This document shows, in pieces, positions 1 through 8,888 of a stretch of DNA of 64,000 bases. The notes beneath the pieces were generated by a model. The model worked only from the letters and a program-made list of their open reading frames with translations, ran no database searches and was not told where the DNA came from. Both the position numbers and the translations under genes were made by a program. This DNA is from Paenibacillus sp. SYP-B3998 (GTDB taxonomy: Bacteria; Bacillota; Bacilli; Paenibacillales; NBRC-103111), in the NCBI RefSeq assembly GCF_010820665.1, contig NZ_JAAIKC010000001.1, forward strand, positions 1,364,001-1,428,000. The letters run 5' to 3'. How positions within the stretch are numbered: the stretch's first letter is position 1; every line of letters begins with the position of its first letter.

Positions 1-940
1 GAAGATTATGGACGGACATTGCGATGCTTTAACAAAGCTTTATTTGAATCCTGAGCTAAACTTTCATAAAGAGGAGGTTTGCTTAGAGGTCAATTACCCT
101 CGTCTTCAGCGTGCTGGGGTAAAGGTTCAGTGTTTTGCCATTTACATATCAGAGAAGATACAGGCGCCATCATTTGAACACGTACTCCAAATGATCGACG
201 TTTTCCATAGGAAAATTCTTAGTCATAAGGGAATGGCTTTTATTCAAACAGTTAGCGATTGGTTGACGGTAGAGAAAAGCGATAAAATTGGAGCGGTTCT
301 TACGCTCGAAGGCTTAGATGCTCTGGCGGGGAATATGACTCATTTGCGCATACTTTACCATCTAGGAGTTAGAAGTATAGGTCTTACGTGGAACTATGCC
401 AATTGGGCAGCAGACGGTGTTCAAGAGCCGCGTAAAGGCGGTTTCACATTAAAGGGCAAGCACATGTTAAGAGAATTAGAAGCAATGGGTATAATAGTGG
501 ATGTATCTCATTTATCTGAGAAGGCTTTTTGGGAATTAGTTGAGTTGTATCGGAGGCCATTCATCGCTTCGCATTCAAATGCTGGGACATTATGTCCCCA
601 TCCAAGAAATTTATCAGACGAGCAAATTAAAACTATCATTGAATGTCATGGGCAAATTGGGATTACATTCGTCCCATACTTCGTTAAATCTGGCAATTCG
701 CCTGTCCAGATTAGTCAATTGCTAACGCATATCGATCATGTTTGCTCGTTAGGTGGAGAAAAGCATGTCGGCTTCGGCTCAGATTTCGATGGGATTGAAC
801 AATGGATTGTTGGCCTCGAACATGCTGGACAATATGAAAATATTATAGAAGCGTTATGTAAAAACTATAAGGAAGAGCAGGTGGAACGATTCTTGTACGG
901 GAATTGGCGGAAATTCATGCTTTCTCATCTGCCAAAGTAG
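1..940 (+). CDS. Membrane-dipeptidase family (M19) metallopeptidase, 5' end cut by window
   Basis: Zinc-dependent dipeptidase of the renal/membrane dipeptidase family (M19). The first ATG inside the window is at position 8, but the frame is open to the left edge and reads g-AAG-ATT-ATG-GAC, so position 1 is probably the last base of an ATG giving a MKIMDGHCD start; only two bases would be missing. Seen: DGHCD near the N-terminus (His/Asp zinc ligands), LTLEGLDAL (Glu ligand region), IASHSN and GSDFDG, all in family order. Length of about 312 residues is normal. In Bacillales this family often lies between spoVS and korA, which fits the next genes. Substrate is not predictable from sequence. 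Confidence 0.9.
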   Translation, partial: KIMDGHCDALTKLYLNPELNFHKEEVCLEVNYPRLQRAGVKVQCFAIYISEKIQAPSFEHVLQMIDVFHRKILSHKGMAFIQTVSDWLTVEKSDKIGAVLTLEGLDALAGNMTHLRILYHLGVRSIGLTWNYANWAADGVQEPRKGGFTLKGKHMLRELEAMGIIVDVSHLSEKAFWELVELYRRPFIASHSNAGTLCPHPRNLSDEQIKTIIECHGQIGITFVPYFVKSGNSPVQISQLLTHIDHVCSLGGEKHVGFGSDFDGIEQWIVGLEHAGQYENIIEALCKNYKEEQVERFLYGNWRKFMLSHLPK

Positions 941-975
941 AAAAAATGAATCAATCTAATATTGATATGGATTTC

Positions 976-999
976 ATCTAAAAACTCTATGTTTTAGAT
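976..999 (+). terminator. Weak hairpin after dipeptidase gene
   Basis: ATCTAAAA and TTTTAGAT form an 8-bp stem with an 8-nt loop. There is no clean T-tract after it, so termination is only a possibility. Confidence 0.3.
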
Positions 1000-1012
1000 T
1001 CGTTCAAACCCC

Positions 1013-1041
1013 TTGCAATTTGCTTCATAAAGGCATAAAAT
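1013..1041 (+). promoter_or_regulatory. Sigma-A-type promoter for korAB
   Basis: TTGCAA (1013-1018), a 17-bp spacer and TAAAAT (1036-1041) lie about 105 bp upstream of the korA start. Motif match only. Confidence 0.45.
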
Positions 1042-1146
1042 TTGTGTGACAAGTGAAAGATTTTTTTTATAGCTCTTTTCCAATTAATTAAATGTAAGGG
1101 TCTATGTTTTCTTCATGCAGCTACAATCAAAAGGAGTGGACGTACG

Positions 1147-2895
1147 GTGATTAGTCAGTTATCTTGGAAAATCGGAGGTCAGCAGGGTGAAGGGGTCGAA
1201 AGTACAGACCGCATCTTCTCTACTGCATTAAACCGCCTCGGTTACTATTTGTATGGGTATCGTCATTTCTCTTCACGGATTAAGGGGGGGCATACAAATA
1301 ACAAGATTCGTATCAGCACCAAACCGATTCGCGCAATTTCAGACGATTTGGACATCCTGGTAGCATTCGATCAAGAGAGTATTGATTTCAATGCGCACGA
1401 ACTTCGTGACAATGGAGTTATCGTGGCGGATGCAAAGTTCAATCCAGTTTTACCAGAAGGCATTAAAGCCCGTTTGTTCCCTGTTCCAATTACTGCGATT
1501 GCAGAAGAATTAGGAACTTCCTTATTTAAGAATATGGCCGCATCAGGCGCTTCATGGGCACTGCTCGGTTTGCCGATTGATGTGTTTAATAAAGCGGTTG
1601 AAGAAGAATTCGGTCGTAAAGGCGCAGCTGTCGTTGAGAAAAATATCGAAGCTGTACGCAAAGGCGCTGAATCCGTTCTTGAATTAGCTGGTGGACCTAT
1701 CTCTGACTTCCAATTGGAGCCAGCTGACGGTAAACAAAAGCTGTTCATGATCGGAAACGATGCTATCGCACTTGGTGCCGTAGCTGCTGGTTGCCGTTTT
1801 ATGCCGGCATATCCAATTACACCTGCATCTGAAGTTATGGAATACCTGATCAAAGCATTGCCTAAATTTGGCGGCACCGTTATCCAAACGGAAGATGAGA
1901 TCGCAGCATGTACAATGGCAATCGGCGCTAACTACGCTGGCGCTCGCTCATTGACTGCTTCTGCAGGTCCTGGTCTTTCCCTGATGATGGAAGCAATTGG
2001 TTTGGCTGGAATGACAGAAACACCGGTCGTAATTGTGGACACGCAGCGTGGCGGTCCAAGTACAGGTCTTCCAACGAAACAAGAGCAATCAGACTTAAAT
2101 GCAATGGTATACGGTACGCACGGTGAAATTCCAAAAATCGTATTGTCCCCGAGCACCATCGAAGAGTGTTTCTATGACACGATTGAAGCTTTTAACCTTG
2201 CTGAGAAATATCAAGTGCCAGTTATCCTGATGACGGATCTTCAACTTTCCTTAGGTAAACAATCCGCTGAAATGTTGGATTACAACCGTATTGTGATTGA
2301 TCGTGGAACACTCGTTACGGAAGCTCCTGAGCAACCGGATAATCAACTGTTCAAACGTTACGAATTCGCGGAAAACGGTGTTTCACCTCGTGTTATTCCA
2401 GGTGTGAAAAACGGTATCCACCATGTAACAGGCGTTGAACATGATCAAACGGGTCGTCCTTCTGAGAGCACAGAAAACCGTCAAAGAATGATGGATAAAC
2501 GTCTTGAGAAGTTGAAGCACATTCAAGTTACAGATGCTATCAAAGTTGATGCTCCTAACGAAAATCCAGACCTTTTGATTATTGGTATGGGATCCACGGG
2601 TGGAACAATCGACGAAGCGAGAGCTCGTGTAGCCCAAGTAGGTATTTCAACAAACCACGTTACAGTTCGTTTGATTCACCCTTTCCCAGCAGAACAGTTG
2701 AGACCGCTTGTTGAAAAAGCGAAAACGGTTATTGTTGTTGAAAATAATGCAACGGGTCAATTAGCAGACCAAATCAAGCTTCATGTTGGTCATGCAGACA
2801 AAATTAAGAACGTTTTGAAATATAACGGTAATCCATTCTTACCAGCAGAAATCGAAGAAAAATGTAAGGAGTTGACTTTAGCATGGCAACGTTAA
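1147..2895 (+). CDS. korA: 2-oxoacid:ferredoxin oxidoreductase, fused gamma-alpha subunit
   Basis: Large subunit of a ferredoxin-dependent 2-oxoacid oxidoreductase (2-oxoglutarate or related), acting with the beta subunit encoded next. The first ~180 residues are the gamma domain (GGQQGEGVEST, then RIKGGHTN); from about residue 200 the alpha/pyrimidine-binding domain begins (GNDAIALGAVAAGCRFMPAY), with TEDEIAACTMAIGANYAGAR and TASAGPGLSLMMEAIG typical of the family. The C-terminal part carries the domain with GMGSTGGT and VRLIHPFP. GTG start at 1147 is chosen because AAAAGGAGTGG sits just upstream. The 3' end overlaps korB by 13 bp, so the two subunits are translationally coupled. 582 residues is the usual length for the fused form. 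Confidence 0.93.
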   Translation: MISQLSWKIGGQQGEGVESTDRIFSTALNRLGYYLYGYRHFSSRIKGGHTNNKIRISTKPIRAISDDLDILVAFDQESIDFNAHELRDNGVIVADAKFNPVLPEGIKARLFPVPITAIAEELGTSLFKNMAASGASWALLGLPIDVFNKAVEEEFGRKGAAVVEKNIEAVRKGAESVLELAGGPISDFQLEPADGKQKLFMIGNDAIALGAVAAGCRFMPAYPITPASEVMEYLIKALPKFGGTVIQTEDEIAACTMAIGANYAGARSLTASAGPGLSLMMEAIGLAGMTETPVVIVDTQRGGPSTGLPTKQEQSDLNAMVYGTHGEIPKIVLSPSTIEECFYDTIEAFNLAEKYQVPVILMTDLQLSLGKQSAEMLDYNRIVIDRGTLVTEAPEQPDNQLFKRYEFAENGVSPRVIPGVKNGIHHVTGVEHDQTGRPSESTENRQRMMDKRLEKLKHIQVTDAIKVDAPNENPDLLIIGMGSTGGTIDEARARVAQVGISTNHVTVRLIHPFPAEQLRPLVEKAKTVIVVENNATGQLADQIKLHVGHADKIKNVLKYNGNPFLPAEIEEKCKELTLAWQR

Positions 2896-3749
2896 AAGAC
2901 TTTCGTAACAATGTAAAGCCAAACTGGTGTCCAGGGTGCGGAGATTTCTCCGTACAAGCGGCTATTCAAAGAGCGGCAGCTAATGTTGGCTTAGAGCCTG
3001 AAGGCTTAGCTATCGTATCCGGTATCGGTTGTTCCGGCCGTATTTCGGGTTACATCAACGCTTACGGATTCCACGGTATTCACGGTAGATCTTTGCCAAT
3101 CGCACAAGGTGTGAAAATGGCTAACCGTGATCTGACTGTTATCGCATCTGGTGGGGATGGCGACGGCTTTGCAATCGGTATGGGTCACACTGTACATGCA
3201 ATTCGTCGTAACATCGATGTAACGTATATCGTTATGGATAACCAAATCTATGGCTTAACAAAAGGTCAAGCTTCCCCGCGTAGTGCGGAAGGCTTCAAAA
3301 CGAAAAGTACGCCACTAGGCTCCATCGAGTCAGCTATTTCACCTCTTGAAATTGCAATGGCTGCTGGCGCGACTTTCGTAGCGCAATCGTTCTCAAGTAA
3401 CTTGAAACAGTTAACAGCTGTTATTGAAGCTGGTTTGAATCACAAAGGTTTCTCTTTGATCAACGTATTCAGCCCTTGCGTTACTTTTAACAAAGTAAAT
3501 ACGTATGACTGGTTTAAAGAAAACATCGTGGATCTGGATGAAATTCCTGATTATGATTCAACAAACCGTGTAATGGCGATGACGAAAATCATGGAAACAA
3601 ACTCCATGCTTACAGGTATCATCTACCAAAACAAAACGAAAAAGAGCTATGAAGATTCCGTGGCTAACTTCGCAACAGAAGGTCTTTCGAAACAAAATCT
3701 TCAAATCTCAGAAGCTGACTTCAATAAATTGCTTACAGAGTTCAAATAA
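2883..3749 (+). CDS. korB: 2-oxoacid:ferredoxin oxidoreductase, beta subunit
   Basis: Thiamine-diphosphate-binding beta subunit that pairs with KorA. Seen: NWCPGCGDFSV near the N-terminus (conserved CPGCG iron-sulfur/TPP region), GIGCSGR, the TPP/Mg motif region SGGDGDGFAIGMGH and IYGLTKGQASP. 288 residues is standard for KorB/PorB. The ATG lies inside the 3' end of korA; the pair forms a bicistronic unit closed by a strong terminator. The reaction is CoA-dependent oxidative decarboxylation of a 2-oxoacid with ferredoxin as acceptor; which 2-oxoacid is used cannot be read from the sequence. Confidence 0.93.
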   Translation: MATLKDFRNNVKPNWCPGCGDFSVQAAIQRAAANVGLEPEGLAIVSGIGCSGRISGYINAYGFHGIHGRSLPIAQGVKMANRDLTVIASGGDGDGFAIGMGHTVHAIRRNIDVTYIVMDNQIYGLTKGQASPRSAEGFKTKSTPLGSIESAISPLEIAMAAGATFVAQSFSSNLKQLTAVIEAGLNHKGFSLINVFSPCVTFNKVNTYDWFKENIVDLDEIPDYDSTNRVMAMTKIMETNSMLTGIIYQNKTKKSYEDSVANFATEGLSKQNLQISEADFNKLLTEFK

Positions 3750-3761
3750 GCGTCACATTCG

Positions 3762-3797
3762 AGGGCATATGGAGATTCTCCGTATGCCCTTTTTTTG
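3762..3797 (+). terminator. Rho-independent terminator of korAB
   Basis: A 13-bp stem (left arm 3762-3774, right arm 3778-3790, one G-T pair) with a 3-nt loop is followed by a run of T. Confidence 0.92.
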
Positions 3798-3823
3798 CTG
3801 ATACCCAGTAATTCGCCTATAAT
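3795..3823 (+). promoter_or_regulatory. Promoter for pduL-like gene
   Basis: TTGCTG (3795-3800), a 17-bp spacer and a perfect TATAAT (3818-3823). Transcription would start near 3830, which rules out the upstream in-frame ATGs at 3795 and 3822 as the start of the gene. Confidence 0.6.
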
Positions 3824-3863
3824 GAAAGAGGTAGGATCAATTTTGGAAGGATGGATACATACA

Positions 3864-4433
3864 ATGAAAACAGTCCCAGTCGGCATTTCGGCTAGACATA
3901 TTCACTTATCGACACAGCATATTGAAATCTTATTCGGCCAAGGATATGAGCTTACGAGCTTAAAAGATCTTTCGCAACCCGGTCAGTACGCCGCAAACGA
4001 AACGGTATCCATTGTTGGCACCAAAGGTAAATTTGATAAGGTACGCATTCTTGGCCCAGCACGTGGACATTCACAGCTAGAAGTGTCTCGAACCGACGCA
4101 TTTTCACTAGGTGTCAATCCTCCCGTGCGTGAATCCGGTCATATAGAAGGTACGCCAGGAATCAGAGTCATTGGACCACAAGGTGAAGTTGAACTTGAAC
4201 AAGGTGTGATTGTTGCCGCTAGACATATTCACTTTCATACTTCTGACGCTGAGAAATGGGGTATTCAAGACAAACAAGCCCTCCGCGTTAAAGTGAATGG
4301 AGAGCGTCCGCTTATTTTCGAAGATGTTATCGCGCGCGTATCTGAACAATATGCGCTTGATATGCATATCGATACGGATGAAGGTAATGCTGCTGGGGTG
4401 AAAACAGGCGATCTCGCTGAAATACTGGATTAG
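3864..4433 (+). CDS. pduL: PduL-type phosphate acyltransferase (phosphotransacylase)
   Basis: Phosphate propanoyl/acetyltransferase of the PduL family, which interconverts acyl-CoA and acyl-phosphate. Seen: VPVGISARHIHLS at the N-terminus, a second ARHIHFHTSDA in the C-terminal half (the paired His-x-His zinc-binding repeats), and an internal GPARGHSQLEVSRTDA segment. Start at ATG 3864 has GGAAGGATGG upstream and gives 189 residues; a TTG at 3843 is an alternative. No microcompartment genes are nearby, so a housekeeping role in acyl-phosphate metabolism, possibly using acyl-CoA from the neighbouring 2-oxoacid oxidoreductase, is an inference. Confidence 0.9.
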   Translation: MKTVPVGISARHIHLSTQHIEILFGQGYELTSLKDLSQPGQYAANETVSIVGTKGKFDKVRILGPARGHSQLEVSRTDAFSLGVNPPVRESGHIEGTPGIRVIGPQGEVELEQGVIVAARHIHFHTSDAEKWGIQDKQALRVKVNGERPLIFEDVIARVSEQYALDMHIDTDEGNAAGVKTGDLAEILD

Positions 4434-4503
4434 AAGGATTTGTGAAAATGTGATTTGATAATGGAGTGCGATTGGCAAATGATTGCATAGCATTTAAGGT
4501 GTA

Positions 4504-4537
4504 AAGAACTTTAGCTCTCGGGCCAAAGTTCTTTTTA
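4504..4537 (+). terminator. Terminator after pduL-like gene
   Basis: AAGAACTTT (4504-4512) pairs with AAAGTTCTT (4524-4532), followed by TTTTTATT. Confidence 0.8.
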
Positions 4538-4572
4538 TTATCGACGTTAATTAAGTTGTTTACATATCTTCG

Positions 4573-4603
4573 TTGGAAAAGTGAATAACATTTGTGATAT
4601 AAT
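4573..4603 (+). promoter_or_regulatory. Promoter for miaB
   Basis: TTGGAA (4573-4578) and TATAAT (4598-4603) with a 19-bp spacer; the -10 box is perfect, the spacing long. It lies about 70 bp before the miaB start. Confidence 0.45.
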
Positions 4604-4674
4604 TTGTAATTAGGTTGTTGTGCATAAAAGATGGTTGATGGGCATACGGACATGAGTTAAGGATGTGAACCACG

Positions 4675-6258
4675 ATGAAGAAGGAGAGCTCCGTAGAGTT
4701 AGTATCTACCAAGAGTGAAAAAGACTACTCCAAATATTTTGATTTCTCGGATGCAAAGGTTCTACGCGAAGAGGATGGAAAAACAACTTACCGCATTAAA
4801 GGGCGTACGATTCAAATTAATTCGGCACCTTCTTATAAAGACGAGAAGAAACGCGGAAAAGAAGACATTCAAGTTCATTATGATTTTACGATTCCAGAGG
4901 ATATGCGAACCTTTGGACAGGATAAATATTATTTAATCACGACCTATGGATGTCAGATGAACGAGCATGACACGGAAGTGATGAAGGGTCTATTCGAGCA
5001 GATGGGTTATGTGTCGACTGAAGATAAAAATCAGGCTGATGTCATCTTATTGAATACATGTGCGATTAGAGAGAACGCTGAAGATAAAGTTTTCGGTGAG
5101 CTAGGGCACTTAAAGTCACTTAAAGCAGAGAAACCGGGTTTAATTTTAGGTGTATGCGGCTGTATGTCCCAAGAAGCATCTGTCGTTAACCGAATTATGC
5201 AAAAGCATGCCTTTGTGGATATGATCTTCGGCACGCACAATATTCATCGATTGCCAACATTATTGAAGGATGCCTATTTCAACAAGGAAATGGTTGTTGA
5301 AGTGTGGTCTAAAGAAGGCGATATCGTTGAGAACTTGCCTAAAAAGCGTGAAGGCATTCGCGCATGGGTGAACATTATGTACGGTTGCGATAAGTTTTGC
5401 ACGTATTGCATTGTACCGTACACGCGAGGTAAGGAACGTAGTCGTCGACCAGAAGACGTTCTCGTTGAGGTAAGAGACTTAGCTCGTCAGGGCTTTCAAG
5501 AAATTACGCTGCTTGGGCAGAACGTGAATGCATATGGTAAAGATTTTGACGATAGGAAATATTCGTTCGCTGATTTGATGGATGATATTCGCAAAATTGA
5601 TGTGCCGCGTATACGTTTTACGACCTCGCATCCTCGTGATTTCGATGATCGTTTAATTGAAGTGTTAGGCAAGCGTGGAAATCTTGTGGAACATATTCAT
5701 TTACCTGTTCAAGCAGGGAGTACCGAAGTGTTGAAACGAATGAGCCGCAAATATTCTAGAGAACATTATTTGGAACTCGTTGGTAAGATTAAAAAAACAT
5801 TGCCTGATGTTGTGCTGACAACAGATATTATCGTCGGATTCCCGGGCGAGACAGACGAGCAGTTCGATGAAACCATGTCTTTGTATGAGGAAGTCGGATT
5901 TGATTTTGCCTTTACGTTTATTTATTCGCCACGCGAAGGTACCCCTGCGGCCGAAATGGAAGACAACGTGCCGATGGAAGTGAAAAAGCAGCGTTTGTAT
6001 CGTTTGAACGAGCTTGTAAATGCTTGCAGTAAAGCAAGTAACGAGAAGCTATTTGGGGAAACCGTGGATGTTCTAGTTGAAGGCGAAAGCAAGAACAATG
6101 CGGATGTGCTTGCCGGACGTACACGCACCAATAAGCTTATCCATTTTACTGGATCCAAGGATCTAATCGGCAAAATGGTTAATGTAAAAGTGACGCAAGC
6201 TCAAACATGGATTTTGAAGGGTGAAATTATACCGACACCTGTGAAAATATCCATCTAA
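4675..6258 (+). CDS. miaB: tRNA-2-methylthio-N6-dimethylallyladenosine synthase
   Basis: Radical-SAM methylthiotransferase that adds the 2-methylthio group to i6A37 of tRNAs. An N-terminal extension of ~85 residues precedes the UPF0004 domain, whose three cluster cysteines are visible at about C93 ([11 protein letters not shown]), C129 (NTCAIRE) and C163 (CGCMSQ). The radical-SAM CxxxCxxC is C238-C242-C245 ([17 protein letters not shown]). A C-terminal TRAM domain follows (VLVEG...[11 protein letters not shown]). 527 residues matches the long Bacillales form. The ricA-type gene follows closely, as in Bacillus. Confidence 0.97.
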   Translation: MKKESSVELVSTKSEKDYSKYFDFSDAKVLREEDGKTTYRIKGRTIQINSAPSYKDEKKRGKEDIQVHYDFTIPEDMRTFGQDKYYLITTYGCQMNEHDTEVMKGLFEQMGYVSTEDKNQADVILLNTCAIRENAEDKVFGELGHLKSLKAEKPGLILGVCGCMSQEASVVNRIMQKHAFVDMIFGTHNIHRLPTLLKDAYFNKEMVVEVWSKEGDIVENLPKKREGIRAWVNIMYGCDKFCTYCIVPYTRGKERSRRPEDVLVEVRDLARQGFQEITLLGQNVNAYGKDFDDRKYSFADLMDDIRKIDVPRIRFTTSHPRDFDDRLIEVLGKRGNLVEHIHLPVQAGSTEVLKRMSRKYSREHYLELVGKIKKTLPDVVLTTDIIVGFPGETDEQFDETMSLYEEVGFDFAFTFIYSPREGTPAAEMEDNVPMEVKKQRLYRLNELVNACSKASNEKLFGETVDVLVEGESKNNADVLAGRTRTNKLIHFTGSKDLIGKMVNVKVTQAQTWILKGEIIPTPVKISI

Positions 6259-6291
6259 TTATAAAGGAAATAGACGGGAGTGTGCACGAAA

Positions 6292-6741
6292 GTGTCCGAT
6301 CATCATAATCATCCTCACAAGTTCGAAATGGAAGAGTTTACAAATACAGAATTGATTGTTCGTGAAGATATTTTATCGAAGGCTAAAGAGTTGGCTGAAC
6401 TGCTAACAACTTCAAATGAGGTACAGTTTTATCAGAAGGCTGAAAAACAAATAAGCCTGAATCCAGACATTCAAGTGCTGATTAGCGCCATCAAGAAAAA
6501 GCAAAAAGAAATTGTGGCTTTTGAAAAATTTAATAACCCAAAAATGATTGAGAAAATTGAGAATGAGATTGATACGCTGCAAGATGAGCTTGATGGAATT
6601 CCGATTGTAAGCGAGTTTAAACAAACACAAGAGGATATCAATTATTTGCTGCAGTTGGTCATGTCAGTAATCCGTGACACGATTTCAGACAAAATTAATG
6701 TAGAAGCTGGCAAAGCTGAAAGTCCGAGCTCTTGCGACTAA
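6292..6741 (+). CDS. ricA: RicA/YmcA-like YlbF-family regulator
   Basis: Member of the YlbF/YmcA family; in Bacillus subtilis RicA(YmcA) works with RicF(YlbF) and RicT(YaaT) on RNase Y-dependent mRNA maturation, biofilm, competence and sporulation. The protein is helical and charged, with the family segment ending in LQLVMSVIRDTI and a C-terminal Cys in SSCD. A His-rich N-terminus (HHNHPHKF) precedes the domain. Two GTG starts are possible, 6280 and 6292; 6292 is preferred because GGGAG lies 11 nt before it, but AAAGGA serves 6280 equally. Position directly after miaB matches the Bacillus order. Confidence 0.85.
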   Translation: MSDHHNHPHKFEMEEFTNTELIVREDILSKAKELAELLTTSNEVQFYQKAEKQISLNPDIQVLISAIKKKQKEIVAFEKFNNPKMIEKIENEIDTLQDELDGIPIVSEFKQTQEDINYLLQLVMSVIRDTISDKINVEAGKAESPSSCD

Positions 6742-6762
6742 AATGCAATGCTATTGAAGTGT

Positions 6763-6811
6763 AAAAATCGCCCTCTTATCAGGTGACTTACCTGTAGAGT
6801 GGCGATTTTTT
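6763..6811 (+). terminator. Terminator of the miaB-ricA unit
   Basis: Outer arms AAAAATCGCC (6763-6772) and GGCGATTTTT (6801-6810), extended inward by CTCT/AGAG and CAGGT/ACCTG, end in a T run. Confidence 0.88.
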
Positions 6812-6876
6812 CCAAAATCTTCTGCTACACAGTAAGATATCTTGATTGGATTCGCAAGAATCACATTTATGATGCT

Positions 6877-6894
6877 GTTTTGCTCAAGCAAAAC
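6877..6894 (+). promoter_or_regulatory. Perfect 8-bp inverted repeat before the ATPase gene
   Basis: GTTTTGCT and AGCAAAAC are separated by CA, ending about 10 bp before the ribosome binding site of the next gene. Could be an operator or a small RNA hairpin; there is no T-tract. Confidence 0.35.
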
Positions 6895-6911
6895 GTTAAG
6901 GAGACGTTGTC

Positions 6912-7646
6912 ATGATTACGGTTCGAAATCTAAGCAAAGTATTTCCCCCTGACAACAAAGTGTTATCCCAAGTCAGCTTTCAAGTTGATCAAGGTGAATT
7001 TATTGCCGTTATCGGTGGCAGCGGTAGCGGGAAGACGACGCTGTTGCGCTGTATCAGTCATCAAGAGAAATGGACAACGGGACAGTTAATCTATCAATCG
7101 AACGATCTCTCAACACCAGGTCTTATGGAACGTTGGAAACTTGGAAAAGACTTTGCGTTTCTGGAAGAAAAACCAGCTCTAAACCGAAATAAAAGCGCTA
7201 TCAAGAATGTGATGATGGGACGCTTCTACCAGACGCCATTGCGTCTTTTAACAGGAACTACTTCACGAGATGAACATGTGCTTGGGATGGATTACTTGGA
7301 GAAGGTAGGATTGCTTGATAAAGGCGAGAAGAAGGTCGGTCAGTTAAGCGGTGGGGAACAACAGCGGGTAGCAATAGCGAAGGCTTTGATTCACAACCCA
7401 AAGGTGCTCGTAGCAGATGAGCCAGTCTCTGGACTCGACCCGAAGGCGACCGAGTATATCATTCAAGATCTTAAGACGTTGTGTCAGGAACGACGCATGA
7501 GCGTCATAGCTACACTGCATCAGGTTGAGCTAGCAGAGCGTTATGCAACGCGCATATGGGGGCTTTCTGAGGGCAAAATCGTACTCGATATACCTGCTAG
7601 ATCATTGACTATGCGAGAGAAAATGCTTATTTTTGGTGAAATATGA
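6912..7646 (+). CDS. PhnC-like ABC transporter ATPase (orphan)
   Basis: Cytoplasmic ABC ATPase most like phosphonate importer PhnC. Seen: Walker A GGSGSGKTT (~residue 36), signature QLSGGEQQRVAIAKAL, Walker B KVLVADEPVSGLD and the switch His in ATLHQVELAERYATR, plus the PhnC-type region with LLTGTTSRDEH. 244 residues is normal. No PhnD binding protein or PhnE permease lies near; instead the stop codon overlaps the start of a tyrosine-phosphatase gene by 4 bp. Whether it drives phosphonate import with partners elsewhere or has another role is unknown. GGAGACG lies before the ATG. Confidence 0.85.
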   Translation: MITVRNLSKVFPPDNKVLSQVSFQVDQGEFIAVIGGSGSGKTTLLRCISHQEKWTTGQLIYQSNDLSTPGLMERWKLGKDFAFLEEKPALNRNKSAIKNVMMGRFYQTPLRLLTGTTSRDEHVLGMDYLEKVGLLDKGEKKVGQLSGGEQQRVAIAKALIHNPKVLVADEPVSGLDPKATEYIIQDLKTLCQERRMSVIATLHQVELAERYATRIWGLSEGKIVLDIPARSLTMREKMLIFGEI

Positions 7647-8119
7647 TAAAGGTCTTATTCGTATGTTTGGGAAATATTTGCCGTTCACCGATGGCAGAAG
7701 CTGTGTTTCGACATAAAGTGCATGAAGCTGATCTTGAAGCCAACATCTTCACAGATTCTGCTGGAACAGGTGATTGGCACATTGGTCACAGGCCGCATCA
7801 AGGGACTAGAAACATTCTTGATGTATATGGGATCGATCATGTAGGAATAACAGCTAGACAAATCATGGCGAATGATTTTATGGAGTTTACCTATATCATA
7901 GCTATGGATGACAGCAACATTAATAATATGCAGGAACTTGTTCCAGCTTTAGATGAGCATCGTGCAGTTATACATAAGTTGCTAGCATTTGCTCCAAACT
8001 ATGCACATCGTGATGTTCCCGATCCCTATTACACAGGTAATTTTCAAGAAGTATACGAAATGATAGAAGAAAGTTGCGAACATTTACTCACGCATATAAG
8101 GGAGACGGAAGGGTTGTAA
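7643..8119 (+). CDS. Low-molecular-weight protein-tyrosine phosphatase
   Basis: Cytoplasmic LMW-PTP, hydrolysing phosphotyrosine (or phosphoarginine in some Bacillus relatives). Seen: the P-loop CLGNICRSPMAEAVF at the N-terminus (C-x5-R-S), SAGTGDWHIGHRPH, and the catalytic-Asp segment DVPDPYYTGNF. 158 residues is normal; it is closer to YfkJ-type than YwlE-type by the DPYY motif. It overlaps the upstream ATPase by 4 bp, so both come from one transcript. Confidence 0.93.
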   Translation: MIKVLFVCLGNICRSPMAEAVFRHKVHEADLEANIFTDSAGTGDWHIGHRPHQGTRNILDVYGIDHVGITARQIMANDFMEFTYIIAMDDSNINNMQELVPALDEHRAVIHKLLAFAPNYAHRDVPDPYYTGNFQEVYEMIEESCEHLLTHIRETEGL

Positions 8120-8138
8120 TTCCTTCTAACCTATCAAA

Positions 8139-8187
8139 CCAAAAGCCAACTGTGAAAAGAATACCTTTCACAGCTGGCTTTTGGTTT
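8139..8187 (+). terminator. Terminator of the ATPase-phosphatase operon
   Basis: A ~18-bp stem with arms 8139-8157 and 8166-8184 and an 8-nt loop is followed by GGTTTTG. Both arms carry A/T runs, so it may work on both strands. Confidence 0.85.
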
Positions 8188-8593
8188 TGAAAACAGTTAA
8201 AACTTAGTTGAACTCGTTTGTTTACTACATTCAGAAAGAACTTGCTGAATCCGACTAATGACATCCGTAGTTTACTCTTTCCGATTTCCGTGCCCGAATC
8301 GTGATTTGTACTATTCAAAAATTTCATATTTGTAAGGTGAGGGAGACCGCCATTAGATATAGCTCCGATCACATTTTTTGATGAGTTCCATTAAGCATTG
8401 GTGTAAGAAATGACAAATTATTCATTTCTTCAACATGATCTCACTCGCATCGACTTCATAAAGTGATTGTTTGCATTTCGAAAGCTAAAGATTTCATAAA
8501 GGCATATGGTGTAAGAGGTAGCTTTCACAGTATAATAATGGAAATACAATTTGCAAGCGTTTACAATTTTGAGGGATTGGAAAACGGGGAGCG
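8188..8593 (+). other. Intergenic stretch with no clear gene
   Basis: About 400 bp without a supported gene. A perfect TATAAT at 8532-8537 may be the -10 box for the small cysteine-rich gene; no good -35 is visible. The rest shows no structure I can name. Confidence 0.5.
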
Positions 8594-8599
8594 ATGAGG

Positions 8600-8776
8600 A
8601 TGAAGGCGTGCTCACAGGTTTGCGGTGTTGTCTTTGATCCACTGGATGCAGATTATATGGATGTTTGTAAAGACTGCGAGGGTGCTTGTCAGAAAGGGCA
8701 GCATGAGGTTCAGGATAAAGGAGTAGACAGCCACTATCTGGGGATTTGTGGATTAATCATCGATTACTTGCTTTAG
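8600..8776 (+). CDS. Small cysteine-rich protein of unknown function
   Basis: A 58-residue protein with six cysteines: CSQVC near the N-terminus, CKDCEGAC in the middle and one in LGICG near the C-terminus, a pattern suggesting metal binding. The C-terminal stretch is hydrophobic (GICGLIIDYLL). ATG 8600 is preferred over 8594 because GGGGAG (8586-8591) is then 8 nt away. I do not recognise the family. It stands alone just upstream of an iron-sulfur oxidoreductase operon that has its own promoter. Confidence 0.65.
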   Translation: MKACSQVCGVVFDPLDADYMDVCKDCEGACQKGQHEVQDKGVDSHYLGICGLIIDYLL

Positions 8777-8795
8777 ATGGCTACTCAAAAAACAG

Positions 8796-8823
8796 TTGAT
8801 TACTAAAATTTTCTTGTTACAAT
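8796..8823 (+). promoter_or_regulatory. Promoter for second oxidoreductase operon
   Basis: TTGATT (8796-8801), a 16-bp spacer and TACAAT (8818-8823), about 65 bp upstream of the gene start. Confidence 0.5.
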
Positions 8824-8888
8824 GAAAGTAGATTTACTATTCATACTATTCAATTTTGATGCAGTTCATTTTTGAAAGGAGACAAAGA

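Noticed and set aside
1371-1877. 168-codon antisense frame inside korA
   Set aside because: It lies wholly opposite a strongly conserved gene and has no family resemblance.
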